Position numbers and translations under genes: made by a program. Of a DNA stretch of 64,000 nt, positions 42,814 to 51,707 are shown one piece after another. Source of the stretch: Nocardia sp. NBC_00416 (lineage in GTDB: Bacteria > Actinomycetota > Actinomycetes > Mycobacteriales > Mycobacteriaceae). The stretch spans positions 1,490,501 through 1,554,500 of the forward strand of contig NZ_CP107932.1 in the NCBI RefSeq assembly GCF_036032445.1, written 5' to 3'. Under the pieces are notes generated by a model, which did not search any database, was not told where the DNA came from, and was given only the letters and a program-made list of their open reading frames with translations. Position 1 is the stretch's first letter. Every line of letters begins with the position of its first letter.

Positions 42814-43149
42814 TTACTCCGGGTGCGCCGGTTCCGGCGAGTCGGTGTGGGAGCGCACGGTGACCCGGTTGGCGGCGGGGTCGAACGCGAGCAGCGGTGG
42901 CGCGGCGTCGCTGTCTTCCGCGCGGTGCATGAGGGTGTGCTGCCGCTGTTCGAACTCGATGTGTTTCGACCCCTGGAACAGCGCGGAGACCTGTTCGAAG
43001 CCGGTGGCGGCCGCGGTGCGTGAGCCGTGGCGCCGGTTCCAGGGCAGGACACGGCCGCCGGTGAGCCGGTTGACGGCGACTTCGGCGAAGGCCAGACCGA
43101 TCAGCAGGCATACCAGCCCGGGCACGGTCATCGCCCATACGATCCCCAT
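42814..43149 (-). CDS. Small membrane protein, DUF6191-like
   Basis: 111 residues. One N-terminal transmembrane segment (MTVPGLVCLLIGLAFAEVAV) precedes a basic soluble tail containing GFEQVSALFQGSKHIEFEQRQHTLMHRAEDSDAAPP. This pattern recalls the actinobacterial DUF6191 family, recognised from memory. It lies 113 bases upstream of TerC on the same strand. Function unknown. Confidence 0.65.
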   Translation of the reverse strand: MGIVWAMTVPGLVCLLIGLAFAEVAVNRLTGGRVLPWNRRHGSRTAAATGFEQVSALFQGSKHIEFEQRQHTLMHRAEDSDAAPPLLAFDPAANRVTVRSHTDSPEPAHPE

Positions 43150-43232
43150 GGCCGGAGTCTACGGCAGCGCGATGGGCGGACACTCTCGGCAAACGGGCGG
43201 CAATCAGAGCCTTCGGCCCATATCATTCTGCT

Positions 43233-43871
43233 ATGCCGACCTACGAGGAAGCGGACGCTGCTCCGATGTTCGGCCGTGGTGTACGCCAGACGATGCTGGC
43301 GATGGGCGTGTGTTCGGTGGTGATCGGCGTCGCGACGGTGATCTGGCCGGACAAATCGCTGGGCACGGTCGGCAATCTGTTCATGTTCTCGCTGTTGTGC
43401 AGTGCGGTGACGTTGGCGGCGGTGGCGTTCGGGAGTCGGCTCGGGCGATTCCCGCGGTTTCTGTTGCTGGTCGCGGCGCTGGTATCGCTGGTGACCGCGA
43501 CGCTGTGTTTCCGGGCGGGTGACTGGACGCTGCTGCTGGCGATGTGGCTGGGGCTGGCGTGGTCGGTGCGGGGGATCGCGCACGCGGTGGCCGGGGTGTG
43601 GGACGACGATGATGTGACCGGCCGCGGTAAGCAGGAGGTGTTCGGTCTGCTGACGCTCACTGCGGGCTTGGTGATCGCGATCGCCCCGTTCGACGATATT
43701 CAGACGTTGGCGCTGGTCGCCGGGTGCTGTATCACGGCATTCGGGGCGCTGGAGGTGTGGACGGCGGTGCGTTCACCGCTGGCCGTGCTCGGCGCTTCCC
43801 TGACTCCGGACGAGCATCTGACGACGGTGATCGCGAGTGCCGGCGGTTCCGGGGGACGCACCCGCGACTGA
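43233..43871 (+). CDS. HdeD/DUF308 family membrane protein
   Basis: 212 residues with six hydrophobic segments in three pairs (LAMGVCSVVIGVATVIWP, LFMFSLLCSAVTLAAVAFG, FLLLVAALVSLVTATLCF, LLLAMWLGLAWSVRGIAHAV, FGLLTLTAGLVIAIAPF, LALVAGCCITAFGALEVWTAV). The P-D/P-F ends after segments 1 and 5 match the HdeD repeat. HdeD is linked to acid resistance in E. coli; the role here is not established. Divergent from the DUF6191-like gene. Confidence 0.8.
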   Translation: MPTYEEADAAPMFGRGVRQTMLAMGVCSVVIGVATVIWPDKSLGTVGNLFMFSLLCSAVTLAAVAFGSRLGRFPRFLLLVAALVSLVTATLCFRAGDWTLLLAMWLGLAWSVRGIAHAVAGVWDDDDVTGRGKQEVFGLLTLTAGLVIAIAPFDDIQTLALVAGCCITAFGALEVWTAVRSPLAVLGASLTPDEHLTTVIASAGGSGGRTRD

Positions 43872-43909
43872 CGCGCCGGATCGGCTTCGGTTTCGATACC
43901 CTTCCGGGT

Positions 43910-44449
43910 ATGGCGATCATTACGAGCCATCGGATCATGCGCCTGCGTGCTCTCATCGAGCACCCCAATACCGGCGCCGACGAACGGGCGACAGCCCAGC
44001 GCATGCTGGACCGGATGCTGGACCGCTCCGGTTATTCGCCGACCGGTGACCGTACGTACGGTAATCGCCATCATCGGGTCGGCAAGCACGCCGATCTGCC
44101 GTCGGTGGCGGAGATGATCCGCGCCGATATCGCGTTGGGCCGGATCATGTTCGCGCCGCAGACACGCCTGGGTGAGCCGGCGATCCGCGATCCGCTCGGC
44201 GACGCCCCTGTGCAGATCGATATCTCGGTGGATCTGCCGCACCACGGATGCATCGATATCACCATCGACAACGTTCCCCGGGATTGGGGTTGGGTGATCG
44301 AGGACAGTATCGAGTGTGTCGGACCGCAGTTGCAGGAGTTGGCGACCGAGCTGGCCGACATCATGAACGGCTACAACTGCGACGGCAGTGATATCGCGAA
44401 ACGTTTCTTCGGTCGTGTCCGCATCCCCGACATCACGCTCGTCTGGTAG
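43910..44449 (+). CDS. Hypothetical protein, N-terminus DUF2786-like
   Basis: 179 residues. The first ~40 residues (RIMRLRALIEHPNTGADERATAQRMLDRMLDRSG) resemble the short helical motif of DUF2786 proteins. The remainder is soluble with a VQIDISVDLPHHGCIDITID strand pair and an acidic helix ECVGPQLQELATELADIM. No signal or membrane segment. ATG 43910 was chosen over upstream codons because these overlap the HdeD gene. Function unknown. Confidence 0.65.
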   Translation: MAIITSHRIMRLRALIEHPNTGADERATAQRMLDRMLDRSGYSPTGDRTYGNRHHRVGKHADLPSVAEMIRADIALGRIMFAPQTRLGEPAIRDPLGDAPVQIDISVDLPHHGCIDITIDNVPRDWGWVIEDSIECVGPQLQELATELADIMNGYNCDGSDIAKRFFGRVRIPDITLVW

Positions 44450-44502
44450 AGCTGTCCGGTGGCGGCGGAATGAAACACCGACTGGGGTGGATCCGAGGTG
44501 CC

Positions 44503-45150
44503 TCAGGGGTTGTTCAGGTAGGTGAGGACGGCGAGGACGCGGCGGTTGTTGGTGCCGTCGTCGGTGATGCCGAGTTTGCCGAACAGGGAGGTCGTGTATT
44601 TGCTGATGGCGCTTTCGCTGAGGAAGAGCCGTTGGCCGATGGCCTGGTTGGACAGTCCTTCGGCCATGAGGCTGAGCACGGAGTGTTCGCGTTCGGTGAG
44701 CCGTTCGAGCCGTCGGTTCGAGGATCCGCTGCACAGTAGTTTGGCGATGACGGCCGGGTCCATGGCGGTCCCGCCGGCGGCGACGCGTTCCAGGGCGTCG
44801 ATGAACTGATCGGCGTCGAAGACGCTCTCTTTGAGGAAGTAGCCGATGCCACCGGCGCCGTCGGCCAGGAGTTCGCGAGCGTACAACTGCTCGACGTACT
44901 GGGACAGGATGAGGACCGGCAGTCCGGGCAGTTCGCTGCGGGCGGCACGAGCCGCCCGCAGGCCCTCGTCCGACTGGGTCGGTGGCATGCGAACGTCGAC
45001 GACGGCAACATCAGGCCGCCACGTCAACAGCGCGTGCAGCGTCTCGGGTCCGGTGGCTGCGGTCGCCACCACCTGGTGTCCGTATGCCTCGATGAGGCGA
45101 ACGAGGCCGTCACGCAGGAGGTAGAGGTCTTCGGCTACAACGATTCGCAC
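44503..45150 (-). CDS. NarL/LuxR-type response regulator
   Basis: 215 residues. The receiver has the acidic pair ED at 7-8, phospho-acceptor D52 in VAVVDVRMPP, and K107-like lysine in GYFLKES. The C-terminal LuxR HTH is LTEREHSVLSLMAEGLSNQAIGQRLFLSESAISKYTTSLFGKLGI. GTG 45150 overlaps the 3' end of the upstream histidine-kinase gene by 16 bases, so the two are co-translated. It probably controls the divergent membrane gene at 46546. Confidence 0.92.
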   Translation of the reverse strand: MRIVVAEDLYLLRDGLVRLIEAYGHQVVATAATGPETLHALLTWRPDVAVVDVRMPPTQSDEGLRAARAARSELPGLPVLILSQYVEQLYARELLADGAGGIGYFLKESVFDADQFIDALERVAAGGTAMDPAVIAKLLCSGSSNRRLERLTEREHSVLSLMAEGLSNQAIGQRLFLSESAISKYTTSLFGKLGITDDGTNNRRVLAVLTYLNNP

Positions 45151-46394
45151 GGCACCATCATCCTCACCCGGGTCGGGCCGCCTTCCGGACTGGTGATCTC
45201 CAGAGTCCCGTCGAAGGCCGCGAGGCGTCGGCGCAGCCCCGAGATGCCGCCGTCGGCTCGCGGGCCGGCTCCGCCGCGGCCGTTGTCTTCGACATCGATG
45301 ACGATGCCGGTGTCGTCCCGGGTGATGGAGATCCGGGCCTGGGTCGCACGGGCGTGCTTGACCGAGTTGGTCAGCAGTTCGGCGATGGCGAAGTACAGGG
45401 CGGACTCGATCGGCGGGTCCAGGCTGAGTTGAAGGTCTGCGCTGACAGCCGCTTCGAGCGGGCTGTCCAGGGCAAGAGCGCGAACGGCATCGATGAGCCC
45501 GCGGTCGTTCAGCACGGGCGGGTTGATTCCCCGGACCAGTTCGCGGAGCTCGGTCAGTGATGCGGTGGCTCCGGCTCGCGCTTCCCGCATCAGCGTCCTG
45601 GCCTGTTCAGGGTCGGTTTCCATCAGCTTCTCCGCAGTCGCCAAAGAGAGCCCGAGCCCGACCAGGCGGGCCTGCGCCCCGTCGTGCAGGTCTCGCTCGA
45701 TCCGGCGGATCTCTGCGGTCTGAGCGACCGTCGCGTCCGCGCGCTGGGCGGTCAGCTCGTCCACCCGGTCCGCCAGCGCCGTCGCCGGCGACGGGCGCAG
45801 GAAGCGGACGGCCACTGGCTCGACACACCGCCAGGCATACGGAGCGCCGGCGACGGCCACGACCAGGCCGAGCGCCCCGACGACCTGCGCGGCGAGCCCC
45901 GGCCGGCCGAACCCGAAGACCGCCACGGCCACCCCGGCCGGCGGGAAGGACGCGACCACGCCCGCGGTGAGCGGCGCGATCGCCGTGAACCGCAGGTCGC
46001 GCCAGTTGGCGGGGTCGCTCCACCGGACCCGCCACTTCTGATCCAAGAGGGCATCGCGGCGGCTGCGGTTGTAGCTGAAGCCGTTCCACCAGTACCCGGT
46101 GGACATCCGCGTCACCGGCCCGGCCTGCCGGTATCCCGCGGGGATGACGGTGGCCGTCCACCTCGCGACGAGGAAGCGGACCATCCGGCAGACCGGGCGG
46201 GACAGGGCGAGCGTGCCCACGCACACCAGCACGGCCGGCGCGACCCACGACCACAGGTTTCCCGCCCCCCACCAGATCCCCAGCGCGACAGCGCCGACCC
46301 ACACAGCCGGGACCAGCATGCTGATGACCGCCACGACGCACGCCCGTACGAACCCCACGCCGACGCGCGCCGGCCACGACCCCAGTTGTCTCAT
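45135..46394 (-). CDS. Sensor histidine kinase (HisKA_3) with putative sensor membrane domain
   Basis: 419 residues. Four or more N-terminal membrane helices form a PF13796-like sensor region (residues ~15-205). The dimerisation H-box RRIERDLHDGAQARLVGLGLSLATAEKL carries the phospho-acceptor His. The HATPase domain has AIAELLTNSVKHARAT (N box) and VEDNGRGGAG...GGISGLRRRLAAFDG (G boxes). Co-transcribed with the NarL-type regulator it overlaps. Ligand unknown; kinases of this class often sense membrane stress. Confidence 0.92.
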   Translation of the reverse strand: MRQLGSWPARVGVGFVRACVVAVISMLVPAVWVGAVALGIWWGAGNLWSWVAPAVLVCVGTLALSRPVCRMVRFLVARWTATVIPAGYRQAGPVTRMSTGYWWNGFSYNRSRRDALLDQKWRVRWSDPANWRDLRFTAIAPLTAGVVASFPPAGVAVAVFGFGRPGLAAQVVGALGLVVAVAGAPYAWRCVEPVAVRFLRPSPATALADRVDELTAQRADATVAQTAEIRRIERDLHDGAQARLVGLGLSLATAEKLMETDPEQARTLMREARAGATASLTELRELVRGINPPVLNDRGLIDAVRALALDSPLEAAVSADLQLSLDPPIESALYFAIAELLTNSVKHARATQARISITRDDTGIVIDVEDNGRGGAGPRADGGISGLRRRLAAFDGTLEITSPEGGPTRVRMMVPCESL

Positions 46395-46444
46395 GATTCT
46401 TCCTTCGCATTCCGTTCGGTGCTCCCACTGTGCACCACGCGGAG

Positions 46445-46476
46445 CCCACTACCGCCCTGGTCAGCCCGATAGTGGG
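46445..46476. promoter_or_regulatory. Inverted repeat in the divergent promoter of the two-component system
   Basis: CCCACTA (46445-46451) and TAGTGGG (46470-46476) are exact complements 18 bases apart, between starts at 46394 and 46546. A second small dyad GGGGCTGGCCCC follows. It could be the response-regulator binding site. Confidence 0.45.
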
Positions 46477-46545
46477 GCTGGCCCCACCCACCTGTGGGTC
46501 GAGACGGATAACGCGTCGGCCCGGCGCTTCCTAGCGTCGGTGAGC

Positions 46546-46980
46546 ATGGAAACCGACAAGCACACGACTGAGGCGGCACTCGACGGCCCGCGCACCCGGA
46601 AAGCCTTCGCCACGGCGAAGAACAGCGTCAAGGTCTACGGCGCACTCGGCGCCGCCGCCCTCTTGGTGGTCATCGCGGTGTCGACCAGCGGTCAACCGGT
46701 GAACACGTTCATGTGGGTCCGGGCAGTCCTGCTGCCTGTAATCGCCGTGCTGATCTACCGGATGACCGTCTCCGCTTCGCGGGGATCCCGACGGTCCTTC
46801 GAGCGGGTGAGCGCGCTCTCCGTGATCATGCCGATCGCGATCATCGCCGTCGACCTGATCCCGGGTGTCTGCCCGCCGTGGTACACGGTCATGCAGGCCG
46901 TCTGCATGCTGCCCATCATCCAAGTCGCGTTCCTCACCCGGTGCTCCGCATTGCGCGCGGCCTTCCCCAAGTCACGCTGA
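46546..46980 (+). CDS. Small four-helix membrane protein
   Basis: 144 residues with four hydrophobic helices (VYGALGAAALLVVIAV, FMWVRAVLLPVIAVLIYRM, ALSVIMPIAIIAVDLIPGV, YTVMQAVCMLPIIQVAFLT) after a polar 25-residue head. No family recognised. ATG 46546 follows a GTGAGC leader. It is divergent from the histidine kinase operon and is likely its target or an accessory sensor component. Confidence 0.7.
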   Translation: METDKHTTEAALDGPRTRKAFATAKNSVKVYGALGAAALLVVIAVSTSGQPVNTFMWVRAVLLPVIAVLIYRMTVSASRGSRRSFERVSALSVIMPIAIIAVDLIPGVCPPWYTVMQAVCMLPIIQVAFLTRCSALRAAFPKSR

Positions 46981-47081
46981 CCGGCGCGGATGTCATAGAT
47001 GCCCGAGATTGCCCGCTCGTGCGCCGTTCAACTGGTGAACTCCCTCGAAACCACACATAGCCGTGTCGTGCTCAACGACGG

Positions 47082-47106
47082 CCGCCGCCCGGGTGGTGGG
47101 CGGCGG
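47082..47106. terminator. GC-rich hairpin
   Basis: CCGCCGCCC (47082-47090) pairs with GGGCGGCGG (47098-47106) around GGGTGGT. An outer CAACGAC/GTCGTTG pair extends the structure. It separates the membrane gene ending at 46980 from the convergent VOC gene. Confidence 0.65.
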
Positions 47107-47211
47107 CGGTGGGCCACTCGTCGTTGCCTCGTCGTCATCGAGATCGACGGCGGGTCACGCAGGGGCCGCAGCCCGTCGCGCGGGACGAAGGCGGTGAGCT
47201 GCAGTGACGGG

Positions 47212-47676
47212 TCAGGAGGCGCAGAATTCGTTGCCTTCCGGATCTCGCATGACCCACCAGTGTCCCGCGGGTCCCTGGTCGAATTCCGCGACTCTGGTCG
47301 CCCCGAGCTGTTCGAGGCGCATCACGAGTTCGTCGAGACCGCCGGGCGCGCCGTGGATATCGATATGTAGCCGGTTCTTGACGGTTTTGGGTTCGGGAAC
47401 ATCGTGGAAGAGCAGTCGGCGGCCCTGTCCGATACCGGTGACGGGGTCGAACGGATCGTCGGGGTGGCGGACGGCGGCGAGGCCGCGGAACAACTTCCGG
47501 CCGCCGTGGTCGATAACGGCAGCGGGATCGATGTGCCCGGCGTCGAGCAGCTGTCCGATCAGGGTGCTCTGATCCTCCGGTTCGTATTCCAGTGCCGCGG
47601 CCCAGAAGCCCGCGATGGTGGGGGCGTCCGTGCTGTCGATGACGAGCTTCCAACCCAAGGTCATGTAACTAGTCAT
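47212..47676 (-). CDS. VOC family protein (glyoxalase/bleomycin-resistance fold)
   Basis: 154 residues. Two beta-alpha-beta-beta-beta modules are visible: KLVIDSTDAPTIAGFWAAALEYEP and RLHIDIHGAPGGLDELVMRLEQLGATRV, ending in WWVMRDPEGNEFCAS, the classic VOC C-terminal strand. Metal ligands of true glyoxalase (H/E) are only partly present, so it is probably a general VOC protein rather than a lactoylglutathione lyase. ATG 47676; internal ATG 47664 is possible. Confidence 0.82.
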   Translation of the reverse strand: MTSYMTLGWKLVIDSTDAPTIAGFWAAALEYEPEDQSTLIGQLLDAGHIDPAAVIDHGGRKLFRGLAAVRHPDDPFDPVTGIGQGRRLLFHDVPEPKTVKNRLHIDIHGAPGGLDELVMRLEQLGATRVAEFDQGPAGHWWVMRDPEGNEFCAS

Positions 47677-47990
47677 AATGGTTACCTGGATTCAGGTGCA
47701 ACCCCCGGCCTGGCACTGCGCTCCCATACCGGTGCCGACTATCGCTTCGACCCCGGCGCCCTGTGCCTGGAACTACGACACGTTTTTTGAACAGTCGTCG
47801 TTTTCGGCCGACCTGGGCGTTCCCGTGTCCGAGCCCGTTTCGGACCGAGTGTTCAAGAAACGATCGATTGTTGGGCAATGCCCGGCCCCACAGAAGTCCG
47901 AGAAAATTCCGTGGGGCGAAGCCGGCGGACGAGGATCTCGCCGACCTGGACGATTCCGGGAACGCGGACATGGTGTGGCGGGGGTGGCGT
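47677..47990. other. Intergenic region between VOC and alpha/beta-hydrolase genes
   Basis: About 310 bases. A T-rich run at 47783-47788 and several GAACA/TGTTC-like segments are seen but no convincing gene or strong hairpin. Confidence 0.35.
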
Positions 47991-48788
47991 TCAGACTGCG
48001 GTCTCGCGGACGGCGTCGGCGACCGCGGGGGAATCCTTGCGCAGGATCTTGGAGTGGTTACTGGCGACCTTCGCGCTGATCGTGATGTTCGAGTTGTGCG
48101 CGATGATCGGGTCGAGTACCTTCCGACCCTCTTCCATCTCATCGTTCTCGCTGCCGAGGCTATCTCCGGTGGCCAGGACGAACCGCACCGGGCGGGTCGC
48201 GCGTTCGAGCACCGGCACGCTGGCTGCGGCGATCTCGTTGAGTTCGATATTGGACTCGGCATGCTGGGCGGCGCTCATCCGCGCGGCCATCCCGAACGGG
48301 CGCGCCAGCGGCAACAGGAACCGCATCTTGTGGAACAGCTTGCGGATCCGCTCGGCGCCTTCTTCGCCGGTCAGGCCGTGCGGGAAGGCGTCCACGGTCA
48401 CCACTCCCAGGATGCGGTCGGGGTTGCGGTCGGCCCAGTGCCAGCTCAGCACCCCGCCGTAGGACCAGCCCACCAGGATGATCGGCCCCGCCACGCCCCT
48501 GGCCGCGAGCACCGCATCGATATCGCGCAGGCACGCCTCGAAGGAGTAGTCCGCGGATTGCTTCGATTTGCCGCGGGCCCGCTCATCGAAGGTGATATGC
48601 CGGTAACCGGGGCCCAGATCGGCGATCACTTTCTTCCAGTGCGACCGGTCGGCGTAGGCGCCGTTCAAGTAGACGACCGGCCGGCCGGAGCCGCCGGTAT
48701 CGGACACCGCCAGCGCGGTGTCCTCGACCGGCACCATGCCGGTCCACGCCGAAGTGGTCGAGTTATTGCTGATCCCTGCGTTGCTCAT
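47991..48788 (-). CDS. Alpha/beta hydrolase
   Basis: 265 residues. The oxyanion region is VVYLNGAYADRSHW. The nucleophile elbow is VGWSYGGVLSW with Ser in GWSYGG. The acid and histidine are in the C-terminal part (VLATGDSLGSEND; SNHSKILRKDS). The elbow GWSYGG suggests an esterase, lactonase or similar small-substrate hydrolase. ATG 48788 begins an extension of about 20 residues before the fold. No secretion signal. Substrate unknown. Confidence 0.86.
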   Translation of the reverse strand: MSNAGISNNSTTSAWTGMVPVEDTALAVSDTGGSGRPVVYLNGAYADRSHWKKVIADLGPGYRHITFDERARGKSKQSADYSFEACLRDIDAVLAARGVAGPIILVGWSYGGVLSWHWADRNPDRILGVVTVDAFPHGLTGEEGAERIRKLFHKMRFLLPLARPFGMAARMSAAQHAESNIELNEIAAASVPVLERATRPVRFVLATGDSLGSENDEMEEGRKVLDPIIAHNSNITISAKVASNHSKILRKDSPAVADAVRETAV

Positions 48789-48978
48789 ATGAATACAGTC
48801 GCTGGACCGGCTGACACCGGCCTGACAGCGCTCTGACACACCACCCTGACACACCGGCCCGGCACGTACAGCGTCGGACATGCCCAAATCCCCGTCTCGA
48901 AACCTTGGTAATGAGACTGCGGCCAGTCATCCTCGGGCTGATTTTCGGAGTGTCAGATCGCTACGGCATCATCCACAG

Positions 48979-49775
48979 ATGCAGTCGTTCTCGGAACGCC
49001 ACGGTTACGTCAAAGTCCGGTCCGTAGCCCAGGTCGAGGAGATGGATACCCCTCTTCGCACGGCCCGACCTTCCTTGTCTACGTGGAGCCCGTCCGAGCC
49101 AGCTACGGACAGAGCTATAAGCACTTCCAGTTCATCTGGTCTGGACTGATGGGTGGGGAGCTGGATCGGTTCCCCACCTTTTTCAACCAGTCGCTGAAGG
49201 ATTGGATTCTGAATGAACCGTGGCACAGGGTCTATGACCTTCTCGACTACCTGAACAGCTACGAGGATCAGAGCAAGCTCTACAACGCGGTGCTCGAACA
49301 GCACCTCGCGGGATACCGATTGCTGAACGGACGCATCATCCCGATCTCCGACAGCCACGAGCTCACGGAGATCGAGTCGGCCGTGACGCTTGGGAGCGAC
49401 CCGGTAAAACACCATCTGCAGCAGGCAATCCAGCTGCTATCCGACCGAGATACGCCGGATTACCCGAACTCGATCAAAGAATCGATCAGCGCTCTTGAGG
49501 CATTCCTCTTGCCGATCACGGGCAAGAACACCCTCGGCCAGGCATTGGCCGAGCTGAAGGCCAAGCGGGTTGCGGCTGGTCGGTTCGAACACAAGGCGCT
49601 GCTCGGTGCCTGGGCCCAGCTCTACGGCTGGAGCAGCGACGAAAGCGGTATTCGCCATGGCGGGGAGACTGTCCCGCACGAGGCCATCACCCAGTCGCTG
49701 GCTCGCTACATCCTCATCACTTGCGCGGCGTTCATCAACCTCATGACCGCCGAACAGGCTGTTTCCGCGCTGTAG
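48979..49775 (+). pseudogene. AbiJ-like abortive infection gene, frameshifted near the N-terminus
   Basis: From ATG 48979 the frame reads MQSFSERHGYVKVRSVAQVE and then EMDTPLRT, which recalls the AbiJ N-terminal domain (FSERxGY..P...Q.ESMD..LR). It then loses sense. One base away, another frame reads TFLVYVEPVRASYGQSYKHF, FIWSGLMGGELDRF, and on to 49775 through IKESISALEAFLLPITGKNT, LGQALAEL and a SDESGIRHGGE segment typical of Abi C-termini. A single-base shift between about 49045 and 49070 joins the two. The downstream frame alone could start at GTG 49083. The gene is phage-defence related by homology; it is broken unless the shift is an assembly error or programmed. Confidence 0.68.
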
Positions 49776-49818
49776 GGCACTCGTGCCCCGGTCGGTTGTC
49801 GACCGAGATTGCGCGGGG

Positions 49819-50700
49819 TCAGTTCCGCGTCGGAACCTCGCGCAGATCCGATCCGATCGGCGTGATGTCCGGGATCTCCCCGGCTGCCAGCACCGCGTGT
49901 GTCAATGGGCGCAGTAGTCGCACCAGTTCGTCGCGTTCACCGGGGGTGAGCACTTCGTACGCCGGGGCGGCCAGCGCATCGGTCCGGGCCTCGATCTCGG
50001 CTTTGACCGCTGCCCCCGCGTGCGTGGGGCCGTCGTCTCCGATCAGGCCTCTGGCCCGCAGCGAGTCCAGGCAGGTGTGCCATTCCTCGTCGTCGAAATC
50101 GCGCGACACGGTGTAGATATGGCGTGGGGTCCCGTGGGACATCGCCTGGAGTACATGCGATTCCCGGCCCTTGATTCCAGTCGCCAGCAGGGCGGCGACA
50201 TGTCCGTCGCCGCGATGTTCCCGTAACAGCGACGCGGCGTGCCACAACCGGGCGACCGGCTCGTCCGGTTCCGGTAGCGCCCGATTGGCGGCGAACAGCG
50301 CCCGCCCCTCGGTGGGCGCCGCGGCGGCCGCTCGGGAGGCCAATTCCGCCGCCGTCGCCACGTCGGGATTGTCGGCCAGCTCCCCGAACTGTCGGCGCAG
50401 CGCGGCGCTCGATCCCTTCTCCCGGGCGGTGAGCGCCGCCTCCGGCGGTGCGAACTCCCAGGCCGAGGGCAGGGCCCGGCGCACCCGTTCGACGGTGAAG
50501 TTGTAGAACAGCGCGTGCACGACCTCGGGTTGGACGGCGCCGAGCGGGGCCGCGCGGCCGGCGAAGTAACCCATCCAGAATCCCCGGTAGCCTGCCGATT
50601 TCAGGGCCTGCAACGGCTCGGGTGAGAAGTAGGTGACGGCGTGCAGGGGTTCGAGCAGGCGCCAGGCCTGCCGCGTGAACTCGGGGAGTGCGGTGCTCAT
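49819..50700 (-). CDS. SCO6745-like helix-rich conserved protein
   Basis: 293 residues. It matches, from memory, the actinobacterial SCO6745/SalK-type family: an N-terminal LEPLHAVTYFSPEPLQALKSAGYRGFWMGYFAGRAAPLG region and a C-terminal MarR/HTH-like part (RDFDDEEWHTCLDSLRARGLI, PAYEVLTPGERDELVRLLRPL). The C-terminal LxxLxxRGLI and domain shape suggest a winged helix, but the family function is unproven. No signal or membrane segment. It is followed on the same strand by the SDR gene with 50 bases between. Confidence 0.72.
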   Translation of the reverse strand: MSTALPEFTRQAWRLLEPLHAVTYFSPEPLQALKSAGYRGFWMGYFAGRAAPLGAVQPEVVHALFYNFTVERVRRALPSAWEFAPPEAALTAREKGSSAALRRQFGELADNPDVATAAELASRAAAAAPTEGRALFAANRALPEPDEPVARLWHAASLLREHRGDGHVAALLATGIKGRESHVLQAMSHGTPRHIYTVSRDFDDEEWHTCLDSLRARGLIGDDGPTHAGAAVKAEIEARTDALAAPAYEVLTPGERDELVRLLRPLTHAVLAAGEIPDITPIGSDLREVPTRN

Positions 50701-50750
50701 GGCGCCACGCTACGCGCGGGGCCGCCGATGAGCGGCCACCGCGCGAGTAT

Positions 50751-51602
50751 TCATGCCGGCCAGGTGAATTCGGGATCGGTCTCGTAGTCGCGACGCCGCT
50801 GGTCCAGTGCCATCGCGACCATTTGGTGGGCGCCGGGCCCGATGATCGTGCGCAGCGGCGGGTCGGTCATATCCACCAGTCGCAGTACCGCGGCCGCGGC
50901 GACTGCCGGGTCGGCGTCCACCCATTCCGGATCCGGCTGCTCGTCCGCGGCGACCGGCACGGCCTGCGGGTCGGGGTAGTTCGCGGTACCCAGTACCGCG
51001 GACCGCAGTTCGTCGTAGGCCGGGTTCGCGTTCGCGAATTTCATGCTCGATCCGGCCCAGTCGGTGGCGAATCCGCCCAGTTGCGCGATCGTGACGGCGA
51101 TACCGAACGGGCGCAGCTCGTCGGCAAGCGCTCCGCTGTACCCCTCCAGCGCCCATTTTCCGGCGTTGTACATGCTGAACAGCGGCATGCTGCCGACGGC
51201 GCCGACGGTGGAGATCTGCACGATATGGCCGTGGCCCTGCTCGCGCAGCCGGGGGAGTGCCGCCTGGGTGACCCATACGGCACCGTAGAAGTTGGTGTCC
51301 ATCTGGTCGCGTATCTGGGTTTCGGTGAACTCTTCGGCCGCGCCGACGAGACCGTAACCGGCATTGTTGACGATGACGTCGAGCGCTCCGGTGACGGTGA
51401 ACGCCTGCCGCACCGTCGCGTGTACGTTCTCGCGGTCCCGGACGTCGAGGGGTAGCACGGTGAGACGGTCCTGGGTGAGGTCGCGCAGGGTCTGTGGATC
51501 GCGGGCGGTGCCCACGACATGATCGCCGTGAGCGAGCGCCGCTTCGGTGAAGGCGCGGCCGAGGCCGCGGTTGGCGCCGGTGATGAACCAGGTTCTGGTC
51601 AC
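50751..51602 (-). CDS. Short-chain dehydrogenase/reductase
   Basis: 283 residues. TWFITGANRGLGRAFTEAAL (4-23) is the cofactor motif and VIVNNAGYGLVGA the NAG motif. The catalytic residues are S in VQISTVGAVG and YNAGK (Y-x-x-x-K). The C-terminal PIIGPGAHQMVAMAL-like end (TIIGPGAHQM) is typical of the oxidoreductase family with extended C-terminus. GTG 51602 has AAGGGG eight bases upstream. It is divergent from TetR 51708 with two identical operators between, one immediately beside this start. Confidence 0.89.
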   Translation of the reverse strand: MTRTWFITGANRGLGRAFTEAALAHGDHVVGTARDPQTLRDLTQDRLTVLPLDVRDRENVHATVRQAFTVTGALDVIVNNAGYGLVGAAEEFTETQIRDQMDTNFYGAVWVTQAALPRLREQGHGHIVQISTVGAVGSMPLFSMYNAGKWALEGYSGALADELRPFGIAVTIAQLGGFATDWAGSSMKFANANPAYDELRSAVLGTANYPDPQAVPVAADEQPDPEWVDADPAVAAAAVLRLVDMTDPPLRTIIGPGAHQMVAMALDQRRRDYETDPEFTWPA

Positions 51603-51619
51603 GGAGACCCCTTTCGGAA

Positions 51620-51689
51620 CGAGACGTTTCGTCTCGACAGAGAGTGCCACCGGAGCCTCGCACTGTCAAGACGAGACGTTTCGTCTCGT
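51620..51689. promoter_or_regulatory. Twin palindromic TetR operators
   Basis: CGAGACGTTTCGTCTCG at 51620-51636 and the same 17-mer inside a 19-bp palindrome at 51671-51689. Two identical sites 51 bases apart between divergent genes give strong evidence for TetR control of both promoters. Confidence 0.88.
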
Positions 51690-51707
51690 GGATGCTAGGG
51701 TCGGCGC

